Assembly (NCBI GenBank): GCA_020636445.1
Contig: JACJXV010000019.1
Location: 1-64,000, forward strand
Reading direction: 5' to 3'
DNA from: Lewinellaceae bacterium
GTDB taxonomy: Bacteria > Bacteroidota > Bacteroidia > Chitinophagales > Saprospiraceae
Length of the DNA: 64,000 nucleotides
Under the pieces are notes generated by a model. The model had not been told where the DNA came from and did no database searches. It was given only the letters and a program-made list of their open reading frames with translations. Numbering within the stretch: the first letter of the stretch is position 1; the number at the start of each line of letters is the position of its first letter. Positions 45,158-53,984 of the stretch are shown one piece after another. Both the position numbers and the translations under genes were made by a program.

Positions 45158-45226
45158 AAAGTTTAACCAGGCTTACCTGGCAAGAACGACTATCCCCAGG
45201 ACAATGTAGCCACATGATCCAGGGGA

Positions 45227-46384
45227 TTAACGTTCCCATAACAAGTTAGCCGCTTCTTCACCTACCAAGGCACCAATAGCGACGCCCATTCCTCCCAGTC
45301 TAACGCCAACGACCACGTTAGGTTGTACTTCCTGAATAATTGGTGCTTTAACGGAACCAACACCCATAATGCCACTCCACCAGCTATCGATCGCAATCTC
45401 CTGTCCGGGTAGGATAACTTCACGTAACAAGGTCAGCAGATATTCCCGAATCAGGGAAGTAGTTCCGAAAACATCCGTTTGTTCGCGATCCGGAGCCAGG
45501 TTACGACCACCACCCAGTAATACCCGTCCATCAATGTTGCGAAAATAACAGTATCCCTGATCATAGTGAAAAGTACCTTCAAAAGGGAGTTTAGCCAGTG
45601 GCTGCGTAATAAGCACCTGGTTGCGGGCAGGCTGAACCGTCAATGCCGGAAGCAAACGCCGGGCAAAGCCGTTAACAGCTACCAGTACCTTGGGGAAGTG
45701 CAGCTCCCACCCTTCTGCTGTTGTGACTGTCACACCATAACGGTCCGACTCCAGGGATTCAATACTCAGGCCCGTGATAATATCAATACCGACATTACGT
45801 GCCACGCCTAATAACGTGCGCATCATCCGGCCGGTATCCAACTGCCCTTCTGCCTGATTGAGGAGTAAATGTTTTACATTTTTGAAACCGAAGGTAGACA
45901 ATTCATCATCCGCTATTCGAAAGGTATTGACAAGCCCGGTAATTGCTTTTAGTTGGCGATTAAAGGCTGGCATCGCGTCCAGGCAAGCGATATAATCTTC
46001 CTCATCAGCAGGTTGGAATAATTCATACCCACCCTTTTGTTGAAAGCGAATCGCTGTATCGCCTAATCGGCTGCGGAGGCGCTGCAGGCCGCGATACCGA
46101 CGGTCTACGAGTTCCCAAACACCCTCTTCACCCATAACCTGCCGATCAGCCAGTAATTCGGTCATACTCCCGAAGCAGGCGAAACCAGCATTCCGGGTAC
46201 TGGCACCTGCGGGCAGTGCCCCCCGGTCGACGACCAAGATCCGGGCCGCGGGATCTCGCTCACGCAAGGTTAGCGCAGCGTGGAGTCCTACGATACCACT
46301 GCCAATAATAAGCGCCTGATAATCAGAAAAAAAGGATTGGCGCTCCCAATAACTCAGTTCGTTGATAATGCGTTGACGTGCCAC
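45227..46384 (-). CDS. FAD-dependent oxidoreductase (DAO family)
   Basis: 385 residues. The dinucleotide-binding motif is ALIIGSGIVGLHAALTLRERDP near the N-terminus. TRNAGFACFGSMTELL and the C-terminal WWSGIMGVGSVKAPIIQEVQPNVVVGVRLGGMG are typical of the glycine/D-amino-acid oxidase (DAO) family. It is cytosolic and oxidises an amine or amino acid with unknown specificity. A small upstream hairpin (CCAGG CTTA CCTGG near 45168) lies between it and the OstA-like gene. Confidence 0.85.
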   Translation of the reverse strand: MARQRIINELSYWERQSFFSDYQALIIGSGIVGLHAALTLRERDPAARILVVDRGALPAGASTRNAGFACFGSMTELLADRQVMGEEGVWELVDRRYRGLQRLRSRLGDTAIRFQQKGGYELFQPADEEDYIACLDAMPAFNRQLKAITGLVNTFRIADDELSTFGFKNVKHLLLNQAEGQLDTGRMMRTLLGVARNVGIDIITGLSIESLESDRYGVTVTTAEGWELHFPKVLVAVNGFARRLLPALTVQPARNQVLITQPLAKLPFEGTFHYDQGYCYFRNIDGRVLLGGGRNLAPDREQTDVFGTTSLIREYLLTLLREVILPGQEIAIDSWWSGIMGVGSVKAPIIQEVQPNVVVGVRLGGMGVAIGALVGEEAANLLWER

Positions 46385-46549
46385 TTAACTAGTTATTCCG
46401 GTTCCTCATGTAAATCCCCGTTAAAGTTCGGTCTCCAAAGCTCTCCAAAGGTTGGGTTCTTCGCTTATTGAGGCGGCGTAAAAATAGCGAAATTTATGCG
46501 ATCCGCTGCAGAATTCCCCCTTGACGGCACCGGCAACGAGGGTATTGCT

Positions 46550-46557
46550 TACCTTTG
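46550..46557 (+). promoter_or_regulatory. Bacteroidota -7 box (TACCTTTG) before the DUF4293 gene
   Basis: Exact TAnnTTTG match 15 bases before the ATG at 46572, which rules out the earlier in-frame start at 46521. Confidence 0.6.
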
Positions 46558-46571
46558 CAAAAAAAAGAACT

Positions 46572-47009
46572 ATGATCCAACGTATTCAATCGCTCTTGCT
46601 GCTTTTAGCAGGTGTAGGATTACTGGGATTATTCGGTTTGCCCTTTGCGGCTACTCCCCAACCGGTTCCCGCTACCTTTTTTGCGAACAGCACCTATGAG
46701 GTTCAGGACAATCCCCTGCTTATGGTTTTATTTGGCCTCAGTGGCTTGCTGGCCATTGCTGGAATATTCCTTTTCAAGAATCGCCCTTTACAAATGCGGC
46801 TGACCATTCTGGCTGTTATTGGTGCCGTTCTTGGGGGAATAGTTGCTGTCGTCTTTTTCCTTCAGCAAAGCCAGGCACTGGGAAGTGCAGCTATTCAGGA
46901 CCAGGCCGGCTTGTTTCTGCCTCCGGCAGCGCTGGTGTTTTTGCTGTTGGCCTACCGTTTCATTGGAAAAGACGAAGCCCTGGTGAAATCTATGGATCGC
47001 CTGCGGTAA
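46572..47009 (+). CDS. DUF4293 family membrane protein
   Basis: A 145-residue protein with four hydrophobic helices. The opening MIQRIQSLLLLLAG is the hallmark of DUF4293, which occurs almost only in Bacteroidota. The C-terminus has LLLAYRFIGKDEALVKSMDRLR, also typical. Function is unknown. The start is set by the promoter box just upstream. Confidence 0.88.
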   Translation: MIQRIQSLLLLLAGVGLLGLFGLPFAATPQPVPATFFANSTYEVQDNPLLMVLFGLSGLLAIAGIFLFKNRPLQMRLTILAVIGAVLGGIVAVVFFLQQSQALGSAAIQDQAGLFLPPAALVFLLLAYRFIGKDEALVKSMDRLR

Positions 47010-47042
47010 CCGTAAAGGAATAACATCCGGAAAGTCTTTACG

Positions 47043-47076
47043 AAAAAAGGGCCTCTCGGTATGAGAGGCCCTTTTT
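47043..47076. terminator. Bidirectional terminator between convergent genes
   Basis: AAAAAA, then a perfect 9-bp stem (GGGCCTCTC with GAGAGGCCC, loop GGTAT), then TTTTT. It serves the DUF4293 gene (+) and the exbD gene (-). Confidence 0.9.
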
Positions 47077-47115
47077 AGGTTTATCATCGCACGTTTGTAT
47101 TAACGTACCGACTCA

Positions 47116-47589
47116 TTATTCAGCATCCGGCCGTTTTTTAGCCGAATAGTTCACTTTGAGTTGGCTAGCCTTACGAAGCTCCGTTTTAACATCCTGAACG
47201 ATACCCATCGTTACTTTACCATCCACCCGCAGGGAAGAAGTAATTTTAGCACGCTGGACTTCAGGTACTTTGACCTTGAAACGTTCCAGGAATAGCGGAA
47301 TTTCTGAAATGGCAGCGAATTTGTCCCCCAACTGTAACCGTGGCTTGGTTCCATATATGTTCCGGTACTTTTCAGTAGGCCGGCCAATATACAGATAGTT
47401 AACCAACGACTTTTCCTCCAACTTGGCGAGCTGCGTAGCAAAAGGAGTGCTCACCTGAACCAGTAGTTCAGAATCGCGCAACTTTGTTACGACCATGAAG
47501 AAGAAAAGCAACATGAAGACAATATCGGGGAGCGAAGCTGTATTAATAGCTGGCGACGACTTACCCCTTTTTTTAGAGAACTTTGACAT
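47116..47589 (-). CDS. exbD: ExbD/TolR biopolymer transport protein (first copy)
   Basis: 157 residues: a short cytosolic N-terminus, one transmembrane helix (PDIVFMLLFFFMVVTKL, starting with the functional Asp), and a periplasmic domain. ExbD works with ExbB to couple proton flow to TonB-dependent outer-membrane transport. Last gene of the exbB-small membrane-exbD-exbD run on the minus strand. Confidence 0.9.
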   Translation of the reverse strand: MSKFSKKRGKSSPAINTASLPDIVFMLLFFFMVVTKLRDSELLVQVSTPFATQLAKLEEKSLVNYLYIGRPTEKYRNIYGTKPRLQLGDKFAAISEIPLFLERFKVKVPEVQRAKITSSLRVDGKVTMGIVQDVKTELRKASQLKVNYSAKKRPDAE

Positions 47590-47675
47590 AAGACTTCGTT
47601 TTGTGCCCCCACCGCAAACCTGGCAGGAACGGTGAAGAAAAACCGGCAGTTTTCAACAACAATCAGGGAAGAGGA

Positions 47676-48233
47676 TTAATTCTCTTCACCAAAGTTGGTC
47701 GGTTCCGCCTCGGAGAGAACCATTGGTATCTCATCCTTGATGGTTTTCCGCCAAGCAGTCGGCAGATCTTCACTGTACGGCACACCATACTTGCGCTGGC
47801 TTAGTTCCGTCCAAAGCTCGTCGTAGGCGGCTTTGAGTTCGTTGTAAACAGACAGATAAGTCTCGTAGTTCGTACCGCGATCGTTCTTCAGCGAGATAAT
47901 GGCCTTGGTTGGTTTTTCGGCTAAATCCTCCCGATTGGCAGGGTTAGCGATAAACTCCTTGGCACGTTCCCGCAGTACGTCGATGCTCATGGGTTCACCC
48001 CGTACGAGCAATTCGTTCCGGGCGTTAACAAGCACCGCGAAAACGTTCCGCGATTTGAGCTGCGTGATATCTGGCGTTTCTTCTGACCACGGTGGAAGCT
48101 TCACGGTAATACCTTTGTCTTCCACAATAGTCGTCGTCACGAGAAAGAAGATGAGCAGCAGAAACGCAATATCGGCCATCGAGCCGGCATTAATTTCTGT
48201 AGACATCCGATCTCTACTGGATCGTTTAGCCAT
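47676..48233 (-). CDS. exbD: ExbD/TolR biopolymer transport protein (second copy)
   Basis: 185 residues. The transmembrane helix MADIAFLLLIFFLVTTTIVEDKG carries the conserved Asp and is followed by the ExbD segment ITVKLPPW. The periplasmic part contains MSIDVLRERAKEFIANPANRE. Two different ExbD copies beside one ExbB are common in Bacteroidota. Eight bases after the small membrane gene. Confidence 0.9.
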   Translation of the reverse strand: MAKRSSRDRMSTEINAGSMADIAFLLLIFFLVTTTIVEDKGITVKLPPWSEETPDITQLKSRNVFAVLVNARNELLVRGEPMSIDVLRERAKEFIANPANREDLAEKPTKAIISLKNDRGTNYETYLSVYNELKAAYDELWTELSQRKYGVPYSEDLPTAWRKTIKDEIPMVLSEAEPTNFGEEN

Positions 48234-48241
48234 ATCACAAA

Positions 48242-48715
48242 TTATTTAAAGAAGTTACGAACTTCCGATACAATAAAAGCGCCAAAGGCAATGGCTACCA
48301 AAATCAGAGCAGTAGTAATAGATCCACCGATGAACTTCATCGCACCTTCGGAGATTCCACCAACTTTTTCAACGGCTGCTTTAATGGGCCCCTCGGGTGT
48401 ACCGCTGGAAGCCATGTAAGCAATAACAAAGACACCGACCATAGCGAGCAATCCTATGATGCCCTTCATCGATCCCTTTACGTCACCGACTACCTGGAGA
48501 ACACCGAATACCACCATGGCTACCATCGTAGCAACCGTGAGGAATAAGGCAGCTGAAATTCCAAAGTTAAAAATTGGTGTAGTTACCTGCTCTTCCTTGG
48601 ATAAGGCAGAGAAATCACTCAAACCTCCCATCACGATCAGCAGGAAGATAACTGTTATTAGGACACCCAGCCCGAAAGCCAGTGACTGCCCATTTTTTGA
48701 GAGAAACTGATACAT
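48242..48715 (-). CDS. Small membrane protein between ExbB and ExbD
   Basis: The start at 48715 (MYQFLSKNGQSLAFGLG) is preferred; a start at 48817 overlaps the ExbB gene. 157 residues with three hydrophobic helices (about 11-30, 48-70 and 130-150). Such a protein is conserved in this position of the Bacteroidota exb cluster in my recollection. Its role is unknown, probably as part of the energy-transducing complex. Confidence 0.7.
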   Translation of the reverse strand: MYQFLSKNGQSLAFGLGVLITVIFLLIVMGGLSDFSALSKEEQVTTPIFNFGISAALFLTVATMVAMVVFGVLQVVGDVKGSMKGIIGLLAMVGVFVIAYMASSGTPEGPIKAAVEKVGGISEGAMKFIGGSITTALILVAIAFGAFIVSEVRNFFK

Positions 48716-48734
48716 AGTGAGGCGTGTTCTAAGG

Positions 48735-49577
48735 TTACTTCTTGAATGCGTTATTATCGGCCATGATATCAACCAGGGCAATCGAAGCATCTTCCATCTT
48801 ATTGACGATGCCATCAATTTTGCTGACGATATAGTTGTAGAAAATCTGTAGGATAATAGCTACAACCAGACCAAATACCGTAGTCAAAAGAGCCACCTTA
48901 ATACCACCGGCTACAACCGAAGGCGACAAGTCACCTACAGCCTCAATCCGGTCAAAGGCTTGTACCATCCCGATTACCGTACCCATGAACCCAAGCATCG
49001 GTGCCAGGGCGATGAACAACGAAATCCAAACCAGGCCGCGTTCCAGCAGACCCATTTGTACACCACCGTAAGAAACGATAGCTTTTTCAACAGCATCCGG
49101 ACCTTTGCTGGCGTTCTTCAAGCCTTCGAAAAGAATGCTGGCAGTCGGACCAGGAGTCGACTTGCAAACTTCCATAGCACCGTCCAGATCACCGCCTTTC
49201 AGCTTGTCATCAATGCGGGCCAAAAGCTTATCGGTGTTAACCGACGCAATGTTCAGGGTGATGATCCGTTCAATACAGAAGGCCAAACCCAAAATCAGGG
49301 CAACTAATACGATACTCATGAAGCGCCAGTCACCATCGATGAAGTACTTCTTCAGAATCTGATACCCAGAAAGGTCACTACCTGCGTCTTCAGCAGGAGC
49401 AGCAACCGGAGCCATTTCCTCGGCGGGAGCCTCTTCAGCAGAAGCATCATCTGTAGCAGCAGCACTTGTATCCACTTGTTCAGTGGCGTCCGTCGTCTCC
49501 TGAGCGTATACTGCATTGGTGGCGAATACAGCCAAACCAAGAATCAGCAGCAGGGCAAACAATTTTTGCATAGTCAA
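48735..49577 (-). CDS. exbB: ExbB/TolQ/MotA family proton channel protein
   Basis: 280 residues, longer than usual because of an N-terminal signal peptide and an Ala/Glu-rich stretch (EEAPAEEMAPVAAPAED, about 48-64). Then come a membrane helix (DWRFMSIVLVALILGLAFCIERI) and the MotA/TolQ/ExbB domain with GLVWISLFIALAPMLGFMGTVIGMVQAFD and GGIKVALLTTVFGLVVAIILQIFYNY. It should form the proton channel energising TonB. First gene of the four-gene cluster. Confidence 0.92.
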   Translation of the reverse strand: MTMQKLFALLLILGLAVFATNAVYAQETTDATEQVDTSAAATDDASAEEAPAEEMAPVAAPAEDAGSDLSGYQILKKYFIDGDWRFMSIVLVALILGLAFCIERIITLNIASVNTDKLLARIDDKLKGGDLDGAMEVCKSTPGPTASILFEGLKNASKGPDAVEKAIVSYGGVQMGLLERGLVWISLFIALAPMLGFMGTVIGMVQAFDRIEAVGDLSPSVVAGGIKVALLTTVFGLVVAIILQIFYNYIVSKIDGIVNKMEDASIALVDIMADNNAFKK

Positions 49578-49631
49578 TAAGGTTTTAACGATTGTTTTCC
49601 AAATGTGAGAAAATACGTGGTTAACGTCCAG

Positions 49632-49719
49632 CGGAGAGAGAGGGATTCGAACCCTCGATACCCTTTTGGGGTATACACGCTTTCCAGGCGAGCCTCTTCA
49701 ACCACTCGAGCACCTCTCC
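49632..49719 (-). tRNA. tRNA-Ser (anticodon GGA)
   Basis: 88 bases with a 7-bp acceptor (GGAGAGG with TCTCTCC), the long variable arm of serine tRNAs, a T-arm GAGGG TTCGAAT CCCTC, and the anticodon loop CTGGAAA (GGA). No CCA is encoded. It sits alone between the exb cluster and tatD. A possible promoter (TATTTTAA) lies upstream on the minus strand near 49733. Confidence 0.97.
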
Positions 49720-49864
49720 AATCCTGTTTTAAAATAGCCCGTGTTGATCGGACCTGAGCAAAAATAATTATTCACCCATTTAAATCAACAATTGGCGGGG
49801 ATAAAATTTGTAAAAAGATATTACATATCAAAATTTTTTCCGCATACAGGTCGTTAGGTACTAT

Positions 49865-50680
49865 TTAATTTTTGCTAACTCCTTGCTGGTTAGCATGTTT
49901 TTCTGCTAAATCGTAACCAGGGAATACATTTCGCGCATTAGCTGTTGTTACGGCTGCAACCTCTTCCAGCGTACACTTTTTGATTTCTGCCAGTTTTTCG
50001 GCAACCAGGCGTACGTAAGCGCTTTCATTGCGTTTCCCCCGGTGAGGAACGGGTGCCAGATAAGGAGCATCCGTCTCCAGGACAAGATAATCCAAGGAGA
50101 TTTCGGAAACAACCTGGTCCAGCCCTCCATTTTTGAAGGTAAGTACCCCGCCTATTCCCAAATAAAAACCAAGGTCTATAATTTCTTGCGCTTGTGTAAG
50201 GGTACCAGTGAAGCAGTGAAAGATACCGCTCAATGTTCCCTTGGGTTCCTTTCGCAACAGAGCTATCAATTCAGCCGTTGATTCCCGGGAATGAATTACA
50301 ATGGGCAAATTAAACTCTCTGGCCCAGGCGCATTGCCGCAAAAAGGCATCTTCCTGTTCTCGCACAAAGGTCTTGTCCCAGTATAAATCAAGACCTATTT
50401 CGCCTACGGCCGCAAAGGGTCGACGCTCTAACCACGACCGCACCTCGGCCAGGGCTGTTTCATAGTCCTCTTTAACTGAACAGGGATGAAGCCCCATCAT
50501 GGCCATACAGGTTTCCGGAAAACGTGCCTCCAGAGCCAGTAAGTCCGGAATTGATTCCTGATCAATATTGGGCAGATAAAATGTTGACACCCCATTTGCA
50601 TGCGCACGCTCAATCATTAACTCGCGATCGGCAGCGAAAGCCTTAACGTATAAATGAGCGTGAGTATCAATAAATTCCAT
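49865..50680 (-). CDS. tatD: TatD family hydrolase
   Basis: 271 residues. Metal-binding landmarks are FIDTHAHLY, VGEIGLDLYWDK, LPIVIHSRES, GIFHCFTG and LVLETDAPYLAPVPHRGKRNES, all standard for TatD Mg2+-dependent DNases. Length is normal. Cytosolic, probably a 3'-5' exonuclease in DNA quality control. Confidence 0.93.
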   Translation of the reverse strand: MEFIDTHAHLYVKAFAADRELMIERAHANGVSTFYLPNIDQESIPDLLALEARFPETCMAMMGLHPCSVKEDYETALAEVRSWLERRPFAAVGEIGLDLYWDKTFVREQEDAFLRQCAWAREFNLPIVIHSRESTAELIALLRKEPKGTLSGIFHCFTGTLTQAQEIIDLGFYLGIGGVLTFKNGGLDQVVSEISLDYLVLETDAPYLAPVPHRGKRNESAYVRLVAEKLAEIKKCTLEEVAAVTTANARNVFPGYDLAEKHANQQGVSKN

Positions 50681-50799
50681 AGTCCTGTTTATCGATTCCT
50701 AAAGGTAGGATTATTTTTCTGCCCTTGTTGGTGTATGGCAAATCATTTTATTTGGAAAAGATTATCCATTCATTAGCAATCGGGCATTGTCTATCCCGC

Positions 50800-50830
50800 T
50801 TTGGAAGCTCGGTCAAGGTCTTTATATTTA
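50800..50830 (+). promoter_or_regulatory. Bacteroidota promoter for the RNase H gene
   Basis: TTTG at 50800-50803, a 19-base spacer and TATATTTA at 50823-50830, an almost ideal Bacteroidota promoter. It lies 8 bases before the ATG at 50839 and rules out the in-frame start at 50725. Confidence 0.75.
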
Positions 50831-50838
50831 CCCTCCGT

Positions 50839-51462
50839 ATGACGAAAGCAAAGAAATTTTATGTCGTTTGGGTGGGAGCATCGCCAGGAATTTACGACAA
50901 TTGGGCTGACTGCCATGCCCAGGTCCGGGGATTCCCCAAGGCCCGATACCAATCGTTCACCAGCCGGATGGAAGCTGAATCCGCTTTCCGCAAAGGGGCT
51001 CCCCCGGTAAAACCTAAAACCAGCCCCGCTACTCCTAAGGCTCAGTCTTCTTCATCAGGTATTATTTGGGCCAGCATCTCCGTGGATGCTGCGTGTAGTG
51101 GCAACCCGGGTCGGTTGGAATACCAGGGCGTTGAAACCCGAACGGGCAAACGCCTCTTTCATCAGGCCTTCCCGCTTGGCACCAACAACATAGGTGAGTT
51201 CCTGGCTATTGTCCACGGCCTGGGGTACCTGCAAAAACAAGGGCTTAACTTGCCGATTTATTCCGACTCTGTCAACGCCATGAAGTGGGTCCGCCAGAAA
51301 AAATGTAAAACCACGCTCCCCGAGAACAGTCAAACCAAAGAACTATTTGAACTTATCCGTCGGGCGGAAAGCTGGCTACAACAAAATCGATATGACAACC
51401 TCCTGTTGAAGTGGGAAACGGATAAATGGGGAGAAATCCCTGCCGACTTCGGTCGAAAGTAG
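50839..51462 (+). CDS. rnhA: Ribonuclease H1 with viroplasmin N-terminal domain
   Basis: 207 residues. Residues 5-55 are the Cauli_VI/viroplasmin hybrid-binding domain (FYVVWVGASPGIYDNWADCHAQVRGFPKARYQSF). After a Pro/Lys/Ser linker, residues 75-200 are RNase H: D in SVDAACSGNPG, E in NNIGEFLAIVHGL, D in IYSDSVNAMKWV, and a final D in WETDKWGEIPADF. It removes RNA from RNA-DNA hybrids. The start is set by the promoter box. Confidence 0.9.
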   Translation: MTKAKKFYVVWVGASPGIYDNWADCHAQVRGFPKARYQSFTSRMEAESAFRKGAPPVKPKTSPATPKAQSSSSGIIWASISVDAACSGNPGRLEYQGVETRTGKRLFHQAFPLGTNNIGEFLAIVHGLGYLQKQGLNLPIYSDSVNAMKWVRQKKCKTTLPENSQTKELFELIRRAESWLQQNRYDNLLLKWETDKWGEIPADFGRK

Positions 51463-51520
51463 GCATCATCCGCACTGCTATCAATAAACCCAAAATTTAT
51501 CTACCTCGGGAGGGTAAACT

Positions 51521-51618
51521 GTTTCTGGTTTCTGGTTTCTGGTTTCTGGTGGCTGGTTTCTGGTGGCTGGTTTCTGGTGGCTGGTTTCTGGTGGCTGGTT
51601 TCTGGTGGCTGGTGGCTG
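51521..51618. repeat. Tandem heptad array GTTTCTG/GTGGCTG (14 units)
   Basis: Fourteen consecutive 7-mers, mostly alternating GTTTCTG and GTGGCTG. The array lies in the 360-base spacer 51463-51822, which has no gene. The unit pattern equals that at 23997-24031. Copy number is likely to vary. Confidence 0.85.
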
Positions 51619-51822
51619 GTTATTTACCCGCCGAAGCTCCCTGGAGCGAAGGTGGGTGGTTCCTAAGCGCGAAGCGCTGGTTATTCGTGACCGCGACTGC
51701 TCACTGCTCACCAAGAAACGTTGAGCTTTCCATAGCTATTCCCTTTATCTGATTTCAGATTGTCAAGTTGAGCAACGGCAAGTATTCTATCGCTAACTCT
51801 TATCTTCTCAGTTAACAGACCA

Positions 51823-52386
51823 CTAGCTTATTCCTCCCAGGAATTTCATTTTATAATCAGCCGAAATCTTTCCTTTGCGGATGTTTTCAAGTTTTCTGCG
51901 GATCATTTGTTTTTTCACCGGTTTGAGGTGTTCAACAAACAAGATGCCATCAATGTGATCATACTCGTGTTGGATAACCCTGGCATTGATTCCCGTGAAA
52001 ACTTCTTCATGCTCCTGAAAATTCTCATCCAGATACCGTAGGCGAAGGGTATCCGGGCGCTCAACATCGCCACGAATGTCCGGAATACTTAGACAGCCCT
52101 CTTCATAGCTCCAGACTTCACCTTCTTCTTCCACTTTCTGGGCATTGATAAAAACGCGCTTGATTCCAGATGGTGCTTCGCCTTTTTTCTGGATCTGTAC
52201 CGTGTCAATAACAAATAAACGGATAGACCGTCCGATTTGGGGAGCAGCTAACCCAACGCCACTAGCGTGGTACATGGTTTCCCACATATCGGTAATCAAA
52301 GCTGCCAAATCGGGGTAGTCGGGGCCAATATCCTCAGCTTCTTTTCGCAACACAGGCTGTCCGTAGGCATAAATAGGCAATATCAT
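51823..52386 (-). CDS. def: Peptide deformylase
   Basis: 187 residues. Metal and catalytic motifs: GVGLAAPQIG (about 43-52), EGCLSIP with C98, and QHEYDHIDG with H140, E141 and H144. It removes the N-formyl group from new proteins. Followed on the same strand, in order, by a gap and then ruvX upstream. Confidence 0.96.
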   Translation of the reverse strand: MILPIYAYGQPVLRKEAEDIGPDYPDLAALITDMWETMYHASGVGLAAPQIGRSIRLFVIDTVQIQKKGEAPSGIKRVFINAQKVEEEGEVWSYEEGCLSIPDIRGDVERPDTLRLRYLDENFQEHEEVFTGINARVIQHEYDHIDGILFVEHLKPVKKQMIRRKLENIRKGKISADYKMKFLGGIS

Positions 52387-52493
52387 CTGTTCAAGTAAAT
52401 AACGTAGTTAATGAGTAGCGGTAAGTCCGCCAGATTTTTCAGCTGCAAATATCGCAGCTTTGACAATAGAAATGGAAATTGCTTGGGAAAAGT

Positions 52494-52910
52494 TCACTTC
52501 CGGATCGACTCCAGATAATCCTGTAAAATCAGTATCGCTGCAACCTTATCCACCAGTGATTTGTCACGCCGCTTTTTCTGGCTTACCCCGCTTTGCCGAA
52601 TAATGGCTTTGGCATCCTCTGAAGTAAAGCGCTCATCTTGCATGACAATTGGAATTGACGGATACATGCGCTCAAGCTTACGTACCATACCAACCACCAG
52701 GTGAGCTATTTGAGCAGGATTGCCATCTGGATATTTGGGATCCCCTACCACAATAGTGGCAACTTCTTCCTGCAGCAAATATTTCTCCAGAAAGGGGAAA
52801 AGTTGTTCTGTAGGAATCGTATCTAAGCCATTTGCAATAAGTTGCAAAGGATCCGTAACGGCCAAACCCGTACGCTTAGTACCATAATCAATTGCCAGAA
52901 TTCTTGCCAC
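52494..52910 (-). CDS. ruvX: Putative pre-16S rRNA nuclease / Holliday junction resolvase-like RuvX (YqgF)
   Basis: 138 residues of the YqgF/RuvX fold: ILAIDYGTKRTGLAVTDPL, IVVGDPKYPDGN, MQDERFTSEDAK and DKSLVDKVAAILILQDYLE. The enzyme matures the 5' end of 16S rRNA in E. coli. Complete length. Near def on the same strand. Confidence 0.93.
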   Translation of the reverse strand: MARILAIDYGTKRTGLAVTDPLQLIANGLDTIPTEQLFPFLEKYLLQEEVATIVVGDPKYPDGNPAQIAHLVVGMVRKLERMYPSIPIVMQDERFTSEDAKAIIRQSGVSQKKRRDKSLVDKVAAILILQDYLESIRK

Positions 52911-53151
52911 GATTGATTTTATAGGAAGCTACAAAAAAGTTGTCAGGATCCCGTTCCCGGGCATGGTCTTGACAACCGTTCCCCCTTATTAAACTATTAG
53001 AACACTGTTTGATGGCAAAAATAACAGAAAGACAGGTGATTTTCAAGAAATACGCGCCAGTGCCTGGCAAGATCAAGCGCCAGCGTCGCCACTTAAATCA
53101 ACCCTGATCCAAATTATTGCCAACGCCAATAGGGCAACGGGCTCTTTTTTT

Positions 53152-53159
53152 TAGCTTTG
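53152..53159 (+). promoter_or_regulatory. Bacteroidota -7 box (TAGCTTTG) before the methyltransferase
   Basis: Exact TAnnTTTG match 26 bases before the ATG at 53186; it lies inside the leader of the longer in-frame reading from 53117, which is therefore rejected. Confidence 0.6.
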
Positions 53160-53185
53160 CATCTCTTGTTCAACTTACGCTGCAA

Positions 53186-53980
53186 ATGTTTGATTTTCAC
53201 GCCGACAAATTCCGCTACTTTGAAATGCAGTACCTCACTGCCCGGGACCATATCATTCCCTTTATTGAATCTACCGGCCCTATGGACCCCCAGGCCCGGA
53301 TTCTGGAGATTGGTTGTGGCGAAGCTGGAGTGCTAAAGGCTTTTTTGGAGCGAGGCCATTCCTGTACTGGAATTGAACTTAGCAGCTACCGGGTGGATCT
53401 GGCACGGGAACTGCAAGCAGAAGCCGTCGCTTCAGGGCAATTAACCCTGATGGCTCAGGATATCTATTCGATAAACCCAAGCGAAGACCTCCCTGGGCTA
53501 TTCGATGTTATTCTGCTCAAGGATGTCATTGAACATATTCCTGACCAGGAGCGGTTTTTACATTTTCTGCATCGGTTCTTAGCCCCGAGTGGACGGGTGT
53601 TTTTTGGTTTCCCCCCCTGGCAAATGCCTTTTGGTGGTCACCAGCAAATTGCCCGTCGCCGGTTTTGGAGCCGGCTTCCATTTATTCACTTACTCCCCCA
53701 GCGGATGTATCAATATTGGTTGCAATCAGCAGGAGAGTCAGCACAAACCATACAGGAATTAATGGAGATCAAGGCAACGGGCATTTCTATTGAGCGCTTC
53801 GAAGGTATTTTAGCCCGTGAGTCCTATACTATTATGCGCAGACAGTTATTTTTGCTAAATCCTATTTATGCAAAAAAATTTGGCTGGCCGGTAAGTACTC
53901 AATTTTCCTGGCTGAGTAATATTCCTTATTTGCGCAATTTTCTTTCCACCGCCGCATATTATGTAGTCCGTAATAATTAA
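53186..53980 (+). CDS. Class I SAM-dependent methyltransferase
   Basis: 264 residues starting MFDFHADKFRYFEMQYLTARD. Motif I is RILEIGCGEAGVLKAFLERGHSCTGIELS, with the acidic ribose-binding residue in GIELS. Then DVILLKDVIEHIPDQERFLHFLHRFLAPSGRVFFGFPP follows the UbiE/methyltransf_11 pattern. The substrate is unknown. Only 4 bases separate it from manA, so the two are probably one operon, possibly in sugar or polysaccharide metabolism. Confidence 0.82.
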   Translation: MFDFHADKFRYFEMQYLTARDHIIPFIESTGPMDPQARILEIGCGEAGVLKAFLERGHSCTGIELSSYRVDLARELQAEAVASGQLTLMAQDIYSINPSEDLPGLFDVILLKDVIEHIPDQERFLHFLHRFLAPSGRVFFGFPPWQMPFGGHQQIARRRFWSRLPFIHLLPQRMYQYWLQSAGESAQTIQELMEIKATGISIERFEGILARESYTIMRRQLFLLNPIYAKKFGWPVSTQFSWLSNIPYLRNFLSTAAYYVVRNN

Positions 53981-53984
53981 AAAA

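Noticed and set aside
51521..51618. CRISPR array
   Set aside because: The units are 7 bp and contiguous with no unique spacers; no cas genes are nearby.
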